Both the position numbers and the translations under genes were made by a program. A stretch of DNA of 20,204 nucleotides, from positions 1-20,204 of IMG/VR virus record IMGVR_UViG_3300044675_002201; one strand, written 5' to 3'. Shown piece after piece: positions 1 through 6,521 of the stretch (its first letter is position 1; every line of letters starts with the position of its first letter). This DNA is from a virus. The notes beneath the pieces were generated by a model that was not told the origin of the DNA, did no database searches, and was given only the letters and a program-made list of their open reading frames with translations.

Positions 1-60
1 GCTCTTTTCACACCGCCGCGAAATGCGCACCTTTTCTGCAGCGCGGGAATCTGACTGATC

Positions 61-531
61 ATGGCTGTCGCTGGACGCAAACCGAAGCCGCTGGAGCAGA
101 AGAAAAGATTGGGCAATCCGGGGAAGCGCGCCCTTCCGGAGCCGACGACGACGTTGGCGCGCGCGATGAGTGTTCCGGAGCCGCTCCGGAATCTCGGCAC
201 GCCGGGCAGGGATTTTTGGGATCGGTTGTGGTCGGGCGGCTTGACGTGGATCGCGCCGCAGACTGATATCGAGTTGGTCCAGATGTTGTGCGAGCAGATT
301 GATGAGCGACAGCTGTTGCGTTACCGTGTGATGACGGAGGGGGATTGGCGTGAGCGTAATGGGCTGCGTCAGTTGGATTCGCAAATCATGACCGGCTTGT
401 CTATGCTGGGCTTTACGCCTACGGATCGTGCGAGGCTAGGGCTGGCCGAAGTCAAATACGAAACGAAGCTAGATGACTATCGCAAGCGCAAGGCCAAAAT
501 ACTCGACGCCGAAGTTGTATCCGAGGAGTGA
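61..531 (+). CDS. Terminase small subunit, P27-like
   Basis: Small terminase subunit (156 aa), which recognises phage DNA and loads it onto the packaging motor. The basic N-terminus, GRKPKPLEQKKRLGNPGKRALP at residues 5-26, matches the usual opening of P27-family small terminases. The rest is predicted helical and ends in a charged Lys/Arg/Glu segment. Length is typical. The ATG at 61 has only a weak purine stretch (GGGAA, about 45-49) upstream, so initiation may depend on an upstream gene outside the window. Its 3' end overlaps the large terminase start by 59 nt, a normal small/large terminase pairing. Family assignment is from sequence recognition; function follows from the family and the neighbour. 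Confidence 0.85.
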   Translation: MAVAGRKPKPLEQKKRLGNPGKRALPEPTTTLARAMSVPEPLRNLGTPGRDFWDRLWSGGLTWIAPQTDIELVQMLCEQIDERQLLRYRVMTEGDWRERNGLRQLDSQIMTGLSMLGFTPTDRARLGLAEVKYETKLDDYRKRKAKILDAEVVSEE

Positions 532-1927
532 GGGTGCCGCGGTCGCATTGTTCGGCAGCACGTTCCTGACGATCAGTAAGGGCGTGCAGGCTGGGCATCC
601 GCTACATGTCACTGATTGGCAGGCGGATTTGTTGGACAGTATTTATGAGCGGCGTGATGATGGCTTGTATCGGTACAAGCGAACGCTGATTGGGTTGTCG
701 CGGAAAGCTGGCAAGTCTTTGCTCGGTTCGCTGATTGGCTTGTATGGCCTTGTGGAGGGCGAACCGGGCGCTGAAGTGTATTCGGCTGCAGGCGACAGGC
801 AGCAGGCTCGCATCGTGTTCGGTGAGGCTCGTCGCCAAGTCCTTGAGTCTGATGCGTTGAGTAAAACTTGTCGCGTCTACCGGGATGCGATTGAGGTACC
901 AGAAACCGGCGCTATCTATCGTGTGTTGGCTGCCGACTCGAAACTTGTGCAGGGCTTGAACCCTTCCACCGTTGTCTGTGATGAGCTGCACGTTGTCCAC
1001 GAGGATTTGTGGGATGCGTTGACGCTCGGGTCGGGCGCGCGTCGCGATCCGATGGTCGTGGCGATTACGACGGCCGGCTATGATTTGGAGAGTATCTGCG
1101 GACGCCTCTACCAATATGGCAAGCGCGTCGCGGAGGGCGAGATTGAGGATGAGGCGTTCGGATTCTTCTGGTGGGAAGCGCCCGAGGCTTGTGATGTAAA
1201 TGATGAGGCGGCGTGGGCAGCTGCCAATCCGAACCTTCCGCTCGGCTTGATCAGTGCAGAGGATTTCGCTGTCGCCGCCCGCCAGACTGCCGAGGTGGCG
1301 TTCCGCCGTTACCGGCTCAATCAGTGGGTACGTTCGCAGGAATCGTGGCTGCCTTCGGGCGCTTGGCAAGCTTGTACGGATTCGACGCTGCAGCTCGTCG
1401 ATGATGCGCCGACGTTCGTCGGGATTGACATGGCCCTGAAGCATGACTCCATCGCCGTCGTGCTAGTGCAGACGCAAGGCGATCGCGCCGTTGTCCGCGC
1501 CCAGATTTGGCTTCAGGATGGTAACGCCGTGGATGTGCAGGCGGTGGAGCAATACCTCCGTAAGATTGCTGTGCAATACAACCTGATCGAGGTGGCGTAC
1601 GATCCTGCCTACATGCAGCGCTCCGCTGAGATCTTGGCGGATGATGGCTTGCCGATGGTCGAGTTTCCGCAGAGCAGCTCGCGAATGGTTCCGGCGTGCG
1701 GCCACCTCTACGAGATGATCGTCAACGGCTTGATCGCTCACGAGGATAATCCAGTGTTCACGGATCAGGTGCTCAGTGCCACTCCGCGATCAACGGATGC
1801 GGGTTGGCGCTTGTCGAAGGGTAAGAGCAAACGTAAGATAGATGCAGCCATCGCGCTGGCGATGGCGGTTGATCGTGCGACTCGTAAACAGGAGGTGGAG
1901 AGTGCTCCGGGATTCTATGCGTTTTAG
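473..1927 (+). CDS. Terminase large subunit (ATPase/nuclease)
   Basis: Large terminase subunit (484 aa): the ATP-driven motor that pumps DNA through the portal and the nuclease that cuts concatemers. Visible motifs are a Walker A variant SRKAGKS (residues 76-82), Walker B VVCDE (167-171) and a coupling motif AITTAG (197-202). The C-terminal RNase H-like nuclease has acidic residues at FVGID (D319), YDP (D377) and KIDAAIALAMA (D457). Length is usual for the family. The ATG at 473 lies inside the small subunit gene, giving a 59-nt overlap. A TTG at 515 is an alternative start, but the residues before it (RPKYSTP) resemble normal large-terminase N-termini, so the longer form is preferred. All key residues appear intact. 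Confidence 0.93.
   Translation: MTIASARPKYSTPKLYPRSEGAAVALFGSTFLTISKGVQAGHPLHVTDWQADLLDSIYERRDDGLYRYKRTLIGLSRKAGKSLLGSLIGLYGLVEGEPGAEVYSAAGDRQQARIVFGEARRQVLESDALSKTCRVYRDAIEVPETGAIYRVLAADSKLVQGLNPSTVVCDELHVVHEDLWDALTLGSGARRDPMVVAITTAGYDLESICGRLYQYGKRVAEGEIEDEAFGFFWWEAPEACDVNDEAAWAAANPNLPLGLISAEDFAVAARQTAEVAFRRYRLNQWVRSQESWLPSGAWQACTDSTLQLVDDAPTFVGIDMALKHDSIAVVLVQTQGDRAVVRAQIWLQDGNAVDVQAVEQYLRKIAVQYNLIEVAYDPAYMQRSAEILADDGLPMVEFPQSSSRMVPACGHLYEMIVNGLIAHEDNPVFTDQVLSATPRSTDAGWRLSKGKSKRKIDAAIALAMAVDRATRKQEVESAPGFYAF
1890..1896 (+). promoter_or_regulatory. Ribosome binding site for GTG start at 1902
   Basis: AGGAGGT lies 5-6 nt before a GTG at 1902, inside the 3' end of the large terminase gene. 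It is a near-perfect Shine-Dalgarno sequence. It favours GTG 1902 over the in-frame ATG at 1917 as the start of the small membrane protein. Confidence 0.6.
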
Positions 1928-2063
1928 GGCGGCTATCATATGTCTACAGGTGTTAGGTGCGGTTATTGTCTCGGCGGGTTTAGGGCTGATCTTCGCACCG
2001 GCAGGAATCATCCTAGTTGGAGTGTTCATGATCGCATTCGCCGTAGCCCTTGAGAGGAACTGA
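1902..2063 (+). CDS. Small hydrophobic membrane protein
   Basis: Unassigned protein of about 53 aa. A short basic N-terminus (LRDSMRFR) is followed by a nearly continuous hydrophobic stretch with a central Ala-Pro-Ala-Gly break (IFAPAGII), consistent with two short transmembrane helices in a hairpin. It starts inside the terminase gene and ends just before the portal start, so it is probably co-transcribed and coupled to both. The GTG at 1902 is chosen for its strong Shine-Dalgarno; ATG 1917 is the alternative. No family is recognised. A membrane role is read directly from composition. A holin-like role is possible but the lysis genes lie elsewhere (18004-19087). Confidence 0.6.
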   Translation: MLRDSMRFRAAIICLQVLGAVIVSAGLGLIFAPAGIILVGVFMIAFAVALERN

Positions 2064-2067
2064 TCTG

Positions 2068-2877
2068 ATGTTAGGTGGACTTTTCAGGCGCGAAGTTGAG
2101 GAGCGTTCCATTTCCTTCCAGACCCTTTTCGCGTCTGGGGATAGCCTGAGCCTGACCACGCCTGCCGGTGTCTCCATGAACCAAGATGAGGCGCTGAAGC
2201 TGGGCACCGTTTACGCTTGTGTCCGCCTGATCGCTGATTCTATTTCGACGCTGCCGATGGATACGTTCCGTCGCGTCGATGATCAGCGCGTCGCGTACCC
2301 GCGCCCTGTCTGGCTCGACTCGCCCGAGGTTGGCATCTCACGGACAACGCACTTCTCGCAGGTACTGATCAGCCTACTGATGAACGGCAACGCCTTCATT
2401 CGTATCCTTCGTGATGATCAAGGCATTGCCGGTCTCGTCGTGCTGAACCCGCGTCTCGTCGAAGTGAAACGCAACCGCGTCACACTCCGACCCGAGTATC
2501 ACGTTGATCAGGGCCGCGTCATCATTCCGAATGATGAGATGATGCACCTGACCGAGCTGCTCTTGCCGGGAGAGTTGCGCGGACGGAGCCGCTCGACACT
2601 TTCGCGCAACTCTTTTTCGGTCAGGGCAGCACCCTCGGCGGCATCATCGAGTTCCCCGGATCGCTCACCCGTGAGCAGGCGAAAGACCTCGCTGATTCCT
2701 TCGAGGAGCAGCATCGTTCTGTCCGCAGGTCGCACCGGCCCGGCGTTCTTTTCGGTGGCGCAAAATATAGTCAGACATCCGCTGCGCCGAACGAAGCGCA
2801 GATGCTTGAGTCGCGTCAATACAGCACGGAAGAGATTGCGCGTGCGTTCCGATGCCCGCCCGCCCTGCTCGGCGTGA
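2068..2877 (+). CDS. Portal protein, N-terminal part (frame disrupted)
   Basis: First part of an HK97-family portal, the ring at the head vertex through which DNA passes. The ATG at 2068 follows AGAGGA (2053-2058) at good spacing. Family-like segments are LGTVYACVRLIADSISTLP, LISLLMNGNAFIRI and HLTELLLPGELRG, up to about position 2583. After that this frame yields a low-complexity Ser/Arg-rich tail with no portal character and stops at 2877. The genuine continuation lies in the -1 frame (TEPLDTFAQLFFGQGSTLGG, from about 2583). No canonical slippery heptamer is present at the crossover, and the family's usual helix between the LRG-S motif and the FFGQGS motif is missing. The gene is therefore probably broken by a small deletion, natural or artefactual. 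Confidence 0.8.
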   Translation: MLGGLFRREVEERSISFQTLFASGDSLSLTTPAGVSMNQDEALKLGTVYACVRLIADSISTLPMDTFRRVDDQRVAYPRPVWLDSPEVGISRTTHFSQVLISLLMNGNAFIRILRDDQGIAGLVVLNPRLVEVKRNRVTLRPEYHVDQGRVIIPNDEMMHLTELLLPGELRGRSRSTLSRNSFSVRAAPSAASSSSPDRSPVSRRKTSLIPSRSSIVLSAGRTGPAFFSVAQNIVRHPLRRTKRRCLSRVNTARKRLRVRSDARPPCSA

Positions 2878-3380
2878 CGACCCCCGGAGCGATGTCCTAC
2901 GCCAGCGTCGAAATGAACGGCATCCACTTCGTCACGTATTGTCTCCGGCCTTACATCGTCAAAATTGAGGATGCCTACAGTGCCCTCATCACCGGTGATG
3001 GCTACCTCAAGATCAACGTCGATGGCCTGCTACGCGGCGATCAACAGTCACGCTACGCCAGCTTCTCGACCGGCATCCAGTCCGGCTTCCTCTCCATCAA
3101 CGACATCCATCGCCTTGAGGACATGGCCCCCACGGAAGGCGGCGACGTCTACCGCGTGCCGCTCGCGAATGTTGATCTGGCCGCTGCGAACCTGAAAGAG
3201 ATGGAGATCAAGTCTGCGATTGCCGTCAAGCTTGTGCAGGCGGGCTTCGACCCGGCGGCGACGCTGCAGTCACTGGGCCTTGACGAGTTGCCGCACACTG
3301 GCCTCCCGTCCGTGCAGCTGCAGAACATCGCGCAGGTCGAACCGGAAGATCCGCAGGCAGCCTACCCGGTGGCATCGTGA
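2802..3380 (+). CDS. Portal protein, C-terminal part (out of frame with N-terminal part)
   Basis: Downstream part of the portal. The frame is open from 2538. Portal homology begins near 2583 (EPLDTFAQLFFGQGST, then GGIIEFPGSLTREQAKDLAD) but there is no start codon until ATG 2802. Typical features are the MLESRQYSTEEIARAFRCPP segment, FVTYCLRPYIVKIEDA and a C-terminal region ending in acidic and Pro residues. Expressed alone from 2802 it would lack the clip and wing region and should not assemble. A functional portal would need the two parts joined, giving about 437 aa or about 450 with the missing helix. The stop overlaps the next gene's GTG by 4 nt (GTGA), which suggests translational coupling. 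Confidence 0.8.
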   Translation: MLESRQYSTEEIARAFRCPPALLGVTTPGAMSYASVEMNGIHFVTYCLRPYIVKIEDAYSALITGDGYLKINVDGLLRGDQQSRYASFSTGIQSGFLSINDIHRLEDMAPTEGGDVYRVPLANVDLAAANLKEMEIKSAIAVKLVQAGFDPAATLQSLGLDELPHTGLPSVQLQNIAQVEPEDPQAAYPVAS

Positions 3381-3640
3381 CCATCTCCACCGCGCAAATC
3401 ACAGTCGGCACCGCGAGAGTGCTATTGGCTGCAGCGGATGATTCTGGTCAGAGAGTGACCGTGCATAACGATGATTCGGCCCAGCAGGTTTTCCTCGGTG
3501 GCAGCGATGTCACCACGTCGAACGGTATTCACCTCGATGGTAAAGAAGAGCGACAGATCACGCTCAATCCGGGAGAGTCGCTCTATGGCATCGCGAGTAA
3601 CTCGCACGTCGTGAGCGTCATGATTCAGAAGCAGGATTAG
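3377..3640 (+). CDS. Small beta-rich virion protein
   Basis: Protein of 87 aa starting at a GTG that overlaps the portal stop (GTGA). The pattern of short alternating hydrophobic strands (ITVGTARVLLAAA, QRVTVHND, QQVFLGG), a Gly-Ser turn and LNPGESLYGIASNS near the end matches a small beta-sandwich domain common in phage head decoration or fibre-base proteins. It lies between portal and protease, so a capsid decoration or head accessory role is plausible. No signal peptide or cysteine is present. The structural character is visible; the exact role is inferred from fold type and location. Confidence 0.6.
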   Translation: MTISTAQITVGTARVLLAAADDSGQRVTVHNDDSAQQVFLGGSDVTTSNGIHLDGKEERQITLNPGESLYGIASNSHVVSVMIQKQD

Positions 3641-3641
3641 G

Positions 3642-5144
3642 TTGCCTTATTTTATTTCTGATACGGAGCCGGACTGTTCTGGGTGGGCGACCGTGAAGCT
3701 TGACGAGGGTGGTGAACCAATCACGATTCATTGTCACGCGACGAAGCAGGAGGCGATTGACCAGATGGTCGCGATCAGCCTGAAAGAAGGATTGGAGCCG
3801 GGCGGCGAGCGCGCACTACCTGATAACTATCGGCCCGCATTGGCTGACAACGTCCCGGAAGGCCGCGCCTGTGGGAATTGTTATTTCTACGACGAGTCCA
3901 ACGTCGAAGGCGACAAGGCATGGTGCGAACGCTGGGATGATTACGTCGATGGCGGCTACTACTGCAACGCATGGCGCGCCGATGAGGTAGATGATAATGA
4001 TCAGGAAGATACCGAAGATGACACGGATGACGAGCGACAGGTCAACCTCGAGCTGCCAGAGTATATCCGCGATGCTGCAGCGCGAGGATTGGAATACTAC
4101 GCTGATGGCTTGGCCGGGGATGGCGTAGTCGCCCGCACAATCCGTGAGGCTCGATTGTTGGCTGATGGGCAAGTGTCGGAAGACAAGGTGATCCGCGCGA
4201 GCGCGTGGGCCGCGCGCCACCTAGTTGACCTTGATGCGGAAGATAATCGTGACCCTGATGCGGATGGGTTCCCCGGTGCCGGGGCGGTTGCGTTCTACCT
4301 GTGGGGCATCAACCCGCTTGCGCCGCAGGCCGCCATCGAATGGTATGCGCGTAAGGCGGAGCAGATTCGCGAGGAGGAGCGTAGCGTGATTGTCGTGTCT
4401 GAACGGGCCGGTGCTACGATTGAGCATATGAACAGCACCGTCGAAACGCGCCGCATCACCGTCAACGAGTTCGAGATTCGCGAAGACGTTGCCACCGAGG
4501 GGATGCGTTTCGCCGGTTACGCCGCCGTGTTCGACTCGCCGTCGGAGCCGTTGCCATTCATCGAGCAGATCCGTCCGGGCGCATTCGCGACGAGTCTCAG
4601 CTCGCGGAATGAGATCAAGATGTTCGTGAACCATGATACGACGAGAGTGCTCGCGTCGAAGCGCGCCGGGACGCTGCGGTTGTCGGAGGATAGTCACGGG
4701 CTACGGGTCGAGGCTGACCTGCCGCCGACGACGGATGGTAAGGATCTGGCCATCCTGATGCGCCGCGGTGATGTTGATTCGATGTCGTTCGGTTTCAGTG
4801 TGCCGAAGGGCGGCGATGCGTGGTCGCCGGATGGTGCGACGCGCGAGCTTCGCGAAGTGCGGTTGCATGAAGTGTCCATCGTCACGGCATTCCCCGCATA
4901 CGCGGCGACGAGTGCGGGCGTCAGGAGCCTTGAGAATCTTGCGGCAGCGACGGGCGCGGATGCGTCCCTGTTGGATGCGGCGATCACGAAACTTGAGGCC
5001 GGCGAGATGCTTGATGATGAGGCCGCAATGCTGATTGAGAGTGTCGTGCAGAAGTTGCGTGCCGATACGACCATCGGGTCGGATGCGAAGGCGTCGCTTG
5101 AGATGAAGCGTAAGCAGCTTGATCTCCTCTTCGCGCGCGTCTAA
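3642..5144 (+). CDS. Multidomain head protein with HK97-type prohead protease (S78)
   Basis: Large head-maturation protein of 500 aa; simple S78 proteases are usually about 180-250 aa. Residues 1-57 form a small domain (PYFISD, DCSGWATV, TKQEAIDQMVAIS). Residues 75-112 are a four-cysteine domain (C77, C80, C95, C108) resembling HiPIP-like Fe-S modules. Residues 115-132 are an acidic linker. Residues 135-243 are helical (YIRDAAARGLEYY, WAARHLVDLDAE). Residues 265-430 are the protease, with H331 (VNHD), S382 in MSFGF and E410 before VSIVTAFPA. The tail (435-500) is helical and scaffold-like. The TTG at 3642 follows GCAGGA at 5-nt spacing and begins the first domain, so it is preferred. ATG 4428 (M263) may be a second start giving the protease alone. 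Confidence 0.85.
   Translation: MPYFISDTEPDCSGWATVKLDEGGEPITIHCHATKQEAIDQMVAISLKEGLEPGGERALPDNYRPALADNVPEGRACGNCYFYDESNVEGDKAWCERWDDYVDGGYYCNAWRADEVDDNDQEDTEDDTDDERQVNLELPEYIRDAAARGLEYYADGLAGDGVVARTIREARLLADGQVSEDKVIRASAWAARHLVDLDAEDNRDPDADGFPGAGAVAFYLWGINPLAPQAAIEWYARKAEQIREEERSVIVVSERAGATIEHMNSTVETRRITVNEFEIREDVATEGMRFAGYAAVFDSPSEPLPFIEQIRPGAFATSLSSRNEIKMFVNHDTTRVLASKRAGTLRLSEDSHGLRVEADLPPTTDGKDLAILMRRGDVDSMSFGFSVPKGGDAWSPDGATRELREVRLHEVSIVTAFPAYAATSAGVRSLENLAAATGADASLLDAAITKLEAGEMLDDEAAMLIESVVQKLRADTTIGSDAKASLEMKRKQLDLLFARV
4415..4420 (+). promoter_or_regulatory. Possible internal leaderless promoter before protease domain
   Basis: TACGAT lies 7 nt before an in-frame ATG (4428) at the exact boundary between the helical domain and the protease domain. 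TTGTCG at 4390-4395 could be a -35, although its 19-nt spacing is long. The arrangement matches the other candidate leaderless starts in this window. It could make a separate short protease of 238 aa. The evidence is a motif match only. Confidence 0.35.
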
Positions 5145-5268
5145 TCACACTTCTGGCCTGATACTATTTGGGTTGTCTGATCTGCGGAGCCGCGTCAGGC
5201 GTGCCGGGTGCGGAGCCGCGCCGGAATCCGTTAGGCCAACCCTTGATTCTTGAAAGGATCAGACACTC
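5145..5268 (+). promoter_or_regulatory. Capsid leader region with -10-like box and repeats
   Basis: A 124-nt gap before the capsid gene. TGATACTAT at 5160-5167 resembles an extended -10 (TG then TACTAT) and would start an RNA near 5174; no good -35 is seen. The leader contains a perfect 12-bp direct repeat, TGCGGAGCCGCG, at 5183-5194 and 5209-5220. Each copy contains GCGG and CCGC, so the two copies can pair with each other in RNA. GAAAGGA at 5252-5258 is the capsid ribosome binding site, about 10 nt before the ATG at 5269. Confidence 0.4.
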
Positions 5269-6453
5269 ATGAACGAGTATCTCAAGCGACAGACCGATCT
5301 CCGCGCATCCGCGTGGGAAGAGGCGAAGAACCTGCTCGACGCAGCTGCGGCTGAGTCGCGCGACCTGACCGCCGAGGAGAACGTGATTTATGATCGCATC
5401 TCCGAGGACATGGACAACCGCGCCCGCGTCATCGAGCAGATGACGAAGGACGAAGAGCGCGCGCAGCGCCTTGACGCCGTGGCCGCCAACGTCCGCACCG
5501 ACGAGGTCGCTCCGGCTTCCGAGGCCGACGACACCGAGATGGTGCGTGCCCTCACCCGTGGCGAGATCCGCAGCGCCAACTTCGAGAAGCGCGACGTCCT
5601 CACGTCAAGCACAGGGGCTCCCGTTCCTACGAGCTTCTACGATCAGATCATCCTCAAGGCCCGACTCGTCGGCCCGATGCTTGCCACCTCGACCATCATC
5701 GAGACGGCTGGCGGCGAGAATCTTCAGATTCCGCGAATCAACACGTACAGCGGTGCGACGGTCGCAAGTCAGGCCGGAACCATCGGTGAGTCCGATCCGG
5801 CATTCTCCGCGTTCATCACGATGAGTGCCTTCAAGTTCTCGTACATCACGCAGGTCTCGCGTGAGATGATCGAGGATTCTGGCGTCGACATCCTCGGCTT
5901 CCTTGCCGATCAGGTCGGTCAGGGCATCGGGTTCAACGTGAACTCGAAGCTGACGGTCGGCACGGGTACCGTCGAGCCGCAGGGCATCGTCGGCGCGTCG
6001 ACGCTGGGCATCACCGGCGCGACGGCCACGAGTGGCCTGTTCACCGCCGACAACCTGATCGATCTCGTCTACAGCGTGGACGGTGCGGCTCGGATGCTTC
6101 CGGGCGCAGGCTTCATGATGAACGGCGCTTCGATCGGCAAGACTCGCAAGCTGAAGGACACGGCTGGTCAGTACGTCTTCCAGCCGTCGCTCGCCGTCGG
6201 CACTCCGGATACCCTCCTCGGGTACCCGCTGTACGAGAATCCCGCCATCGCGGACGCTGGAACGGCTGCCAAGTCTGTCCTCTTCGGACACCTGCCGTCG
6301 TACTACGTGCGCACGGTAGGCGGCATCCGCGTGGATCGGTCGGACGACTTCGCGTTCTCCACTGATCTCGTTACGCTGCGCGTGATCTACCGCCTCGACG
6401 GCAACCTGCCGCAGGCGACGCACGTCAATCACTTCATCGGTGGCGCGTCCTAA
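5269..6453 (+). CDS. Major capsid protein, HK97 fold
   Basis: Major head subunit (394 aa). Residues 1-100 are charged and helical (scaffold-like delta domain) with heptad-like Leu/Asp/Glu spacing. From about residue 110 the mature HK97 fold follows: DVLTSSTGAPVPTSFYDQII, then NLQIPRI, FITQVSREMIEDS-like E-loop/P-domain segments, then MMNGASIGKTRKLKD, LLGYPLYENP and a closing DGNLPQATHVNHFIGG. The protease just upstream probably removes the N-terminal region at about residue 100-110; the exact site is not visible. The ATG at 5269 has a good ribosome site. A strong hairpin follows 16 nt after the stop, consistent with a highly expressed gene that ends a transcription unit. Confidence 0.93.
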   Translation: MNEYLKRQTDLRASAWEEAKNLLDAAAAESRDLTAEENVIYDRISEDMDNRARVIEQMTKDEERAQRLDAVAANVRTDEVAPASEADDTEMVRALTRGEIRSANFEKRDVLTSSTGAPVPTSFYDQIILKARLVGPMLATSTIIETAGGENLQIPRINTYSGATVASQAGTIGESDPAFSAFITMSAFKFSYITQVSREMIEDSGVDILGFLADQVGQGIGFNVNSKLTVGTGTVEPQGIVGASTLGITGATATSGLFTADNLIDLVYSVDGAARMLPGAGFMMNGASIGKTRKLKDTAGQYVFQPSLAVGTPDTLLGYPLYENPAIADAGTAAKSVLFGHLPSYYVRTVGGIRVDRSDDFAFSTDLVTLRVIYRLDGNLPQATHVNHFIGGAS

Positions 6454-6461
6454 CCGGTAGG

Positions 6462-6467
6462 TACAAT
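6462..6467 (+). promoter_or_regulatory. Candidate -10 element before the sugar cassette
   Basis: TACAAT directly after the capsid stop and just before the hairpin arm. It resembles an actinobacterial -10 and would place a start near 6474, upstream of the GT-B gene. No -35 is seen. It could let the cassette be transcribed independently of the capsid. Confidence 0.35.
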
Positions 6468-6469
6468 CG

Positions 6470-6501
6470 GTGGCTACCCGGCGGTGATGCCGGGTAGCCA
6501 C
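6470..6501 (+). terminator. Strong hairpin after capsid gene
   Basis: GTGGCTACCCGG at 6470-6481 and CCGGGTAGCCAC at 6490-6501 form a perfect 12-bp stem with an 8-nt loop. No U-tract follows, so it is not a classic intrinsic terminator. Partial terminators and mRNA-stabilising hairpins of this type are common after phage capsid genes. It separates the capsid gene from the sugar cassette. Confidence 0.6.
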
Positions 6502-6521
6502 TACGTTGATCGGGAGGGATC

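Noticed and set aside
2-58. Possible C-terminal end of an upstream gene
   Set aside because: One + strand frame is open from the window edge to TGA at 56-58, but 18 codons are too few to identify or to distinguish from chance.
602-1444. 280-aa open frame on the minus strand
   Set aside because: It is the antisense shadow of the large terminase, which has clear ATPase and nuclease motifs. The antisense product is Arg/Ile-rich and has no recognisable domain.
2535-2600. Programmed frameshift in the portal gene
   Set aside because: No X XXY YYZ heptamer was found at the frame change, and the portal's usual helix is missing there too. A deletion or sequencing/assembly error fits better than recoding.
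5605-6501. 298-aa open frame on the minus strand over the capsid gene
   Set aside because: It is antisense to the well-supported major capsid gene. Its product is very rich in Arg, Asp and His and has no domain pattern.
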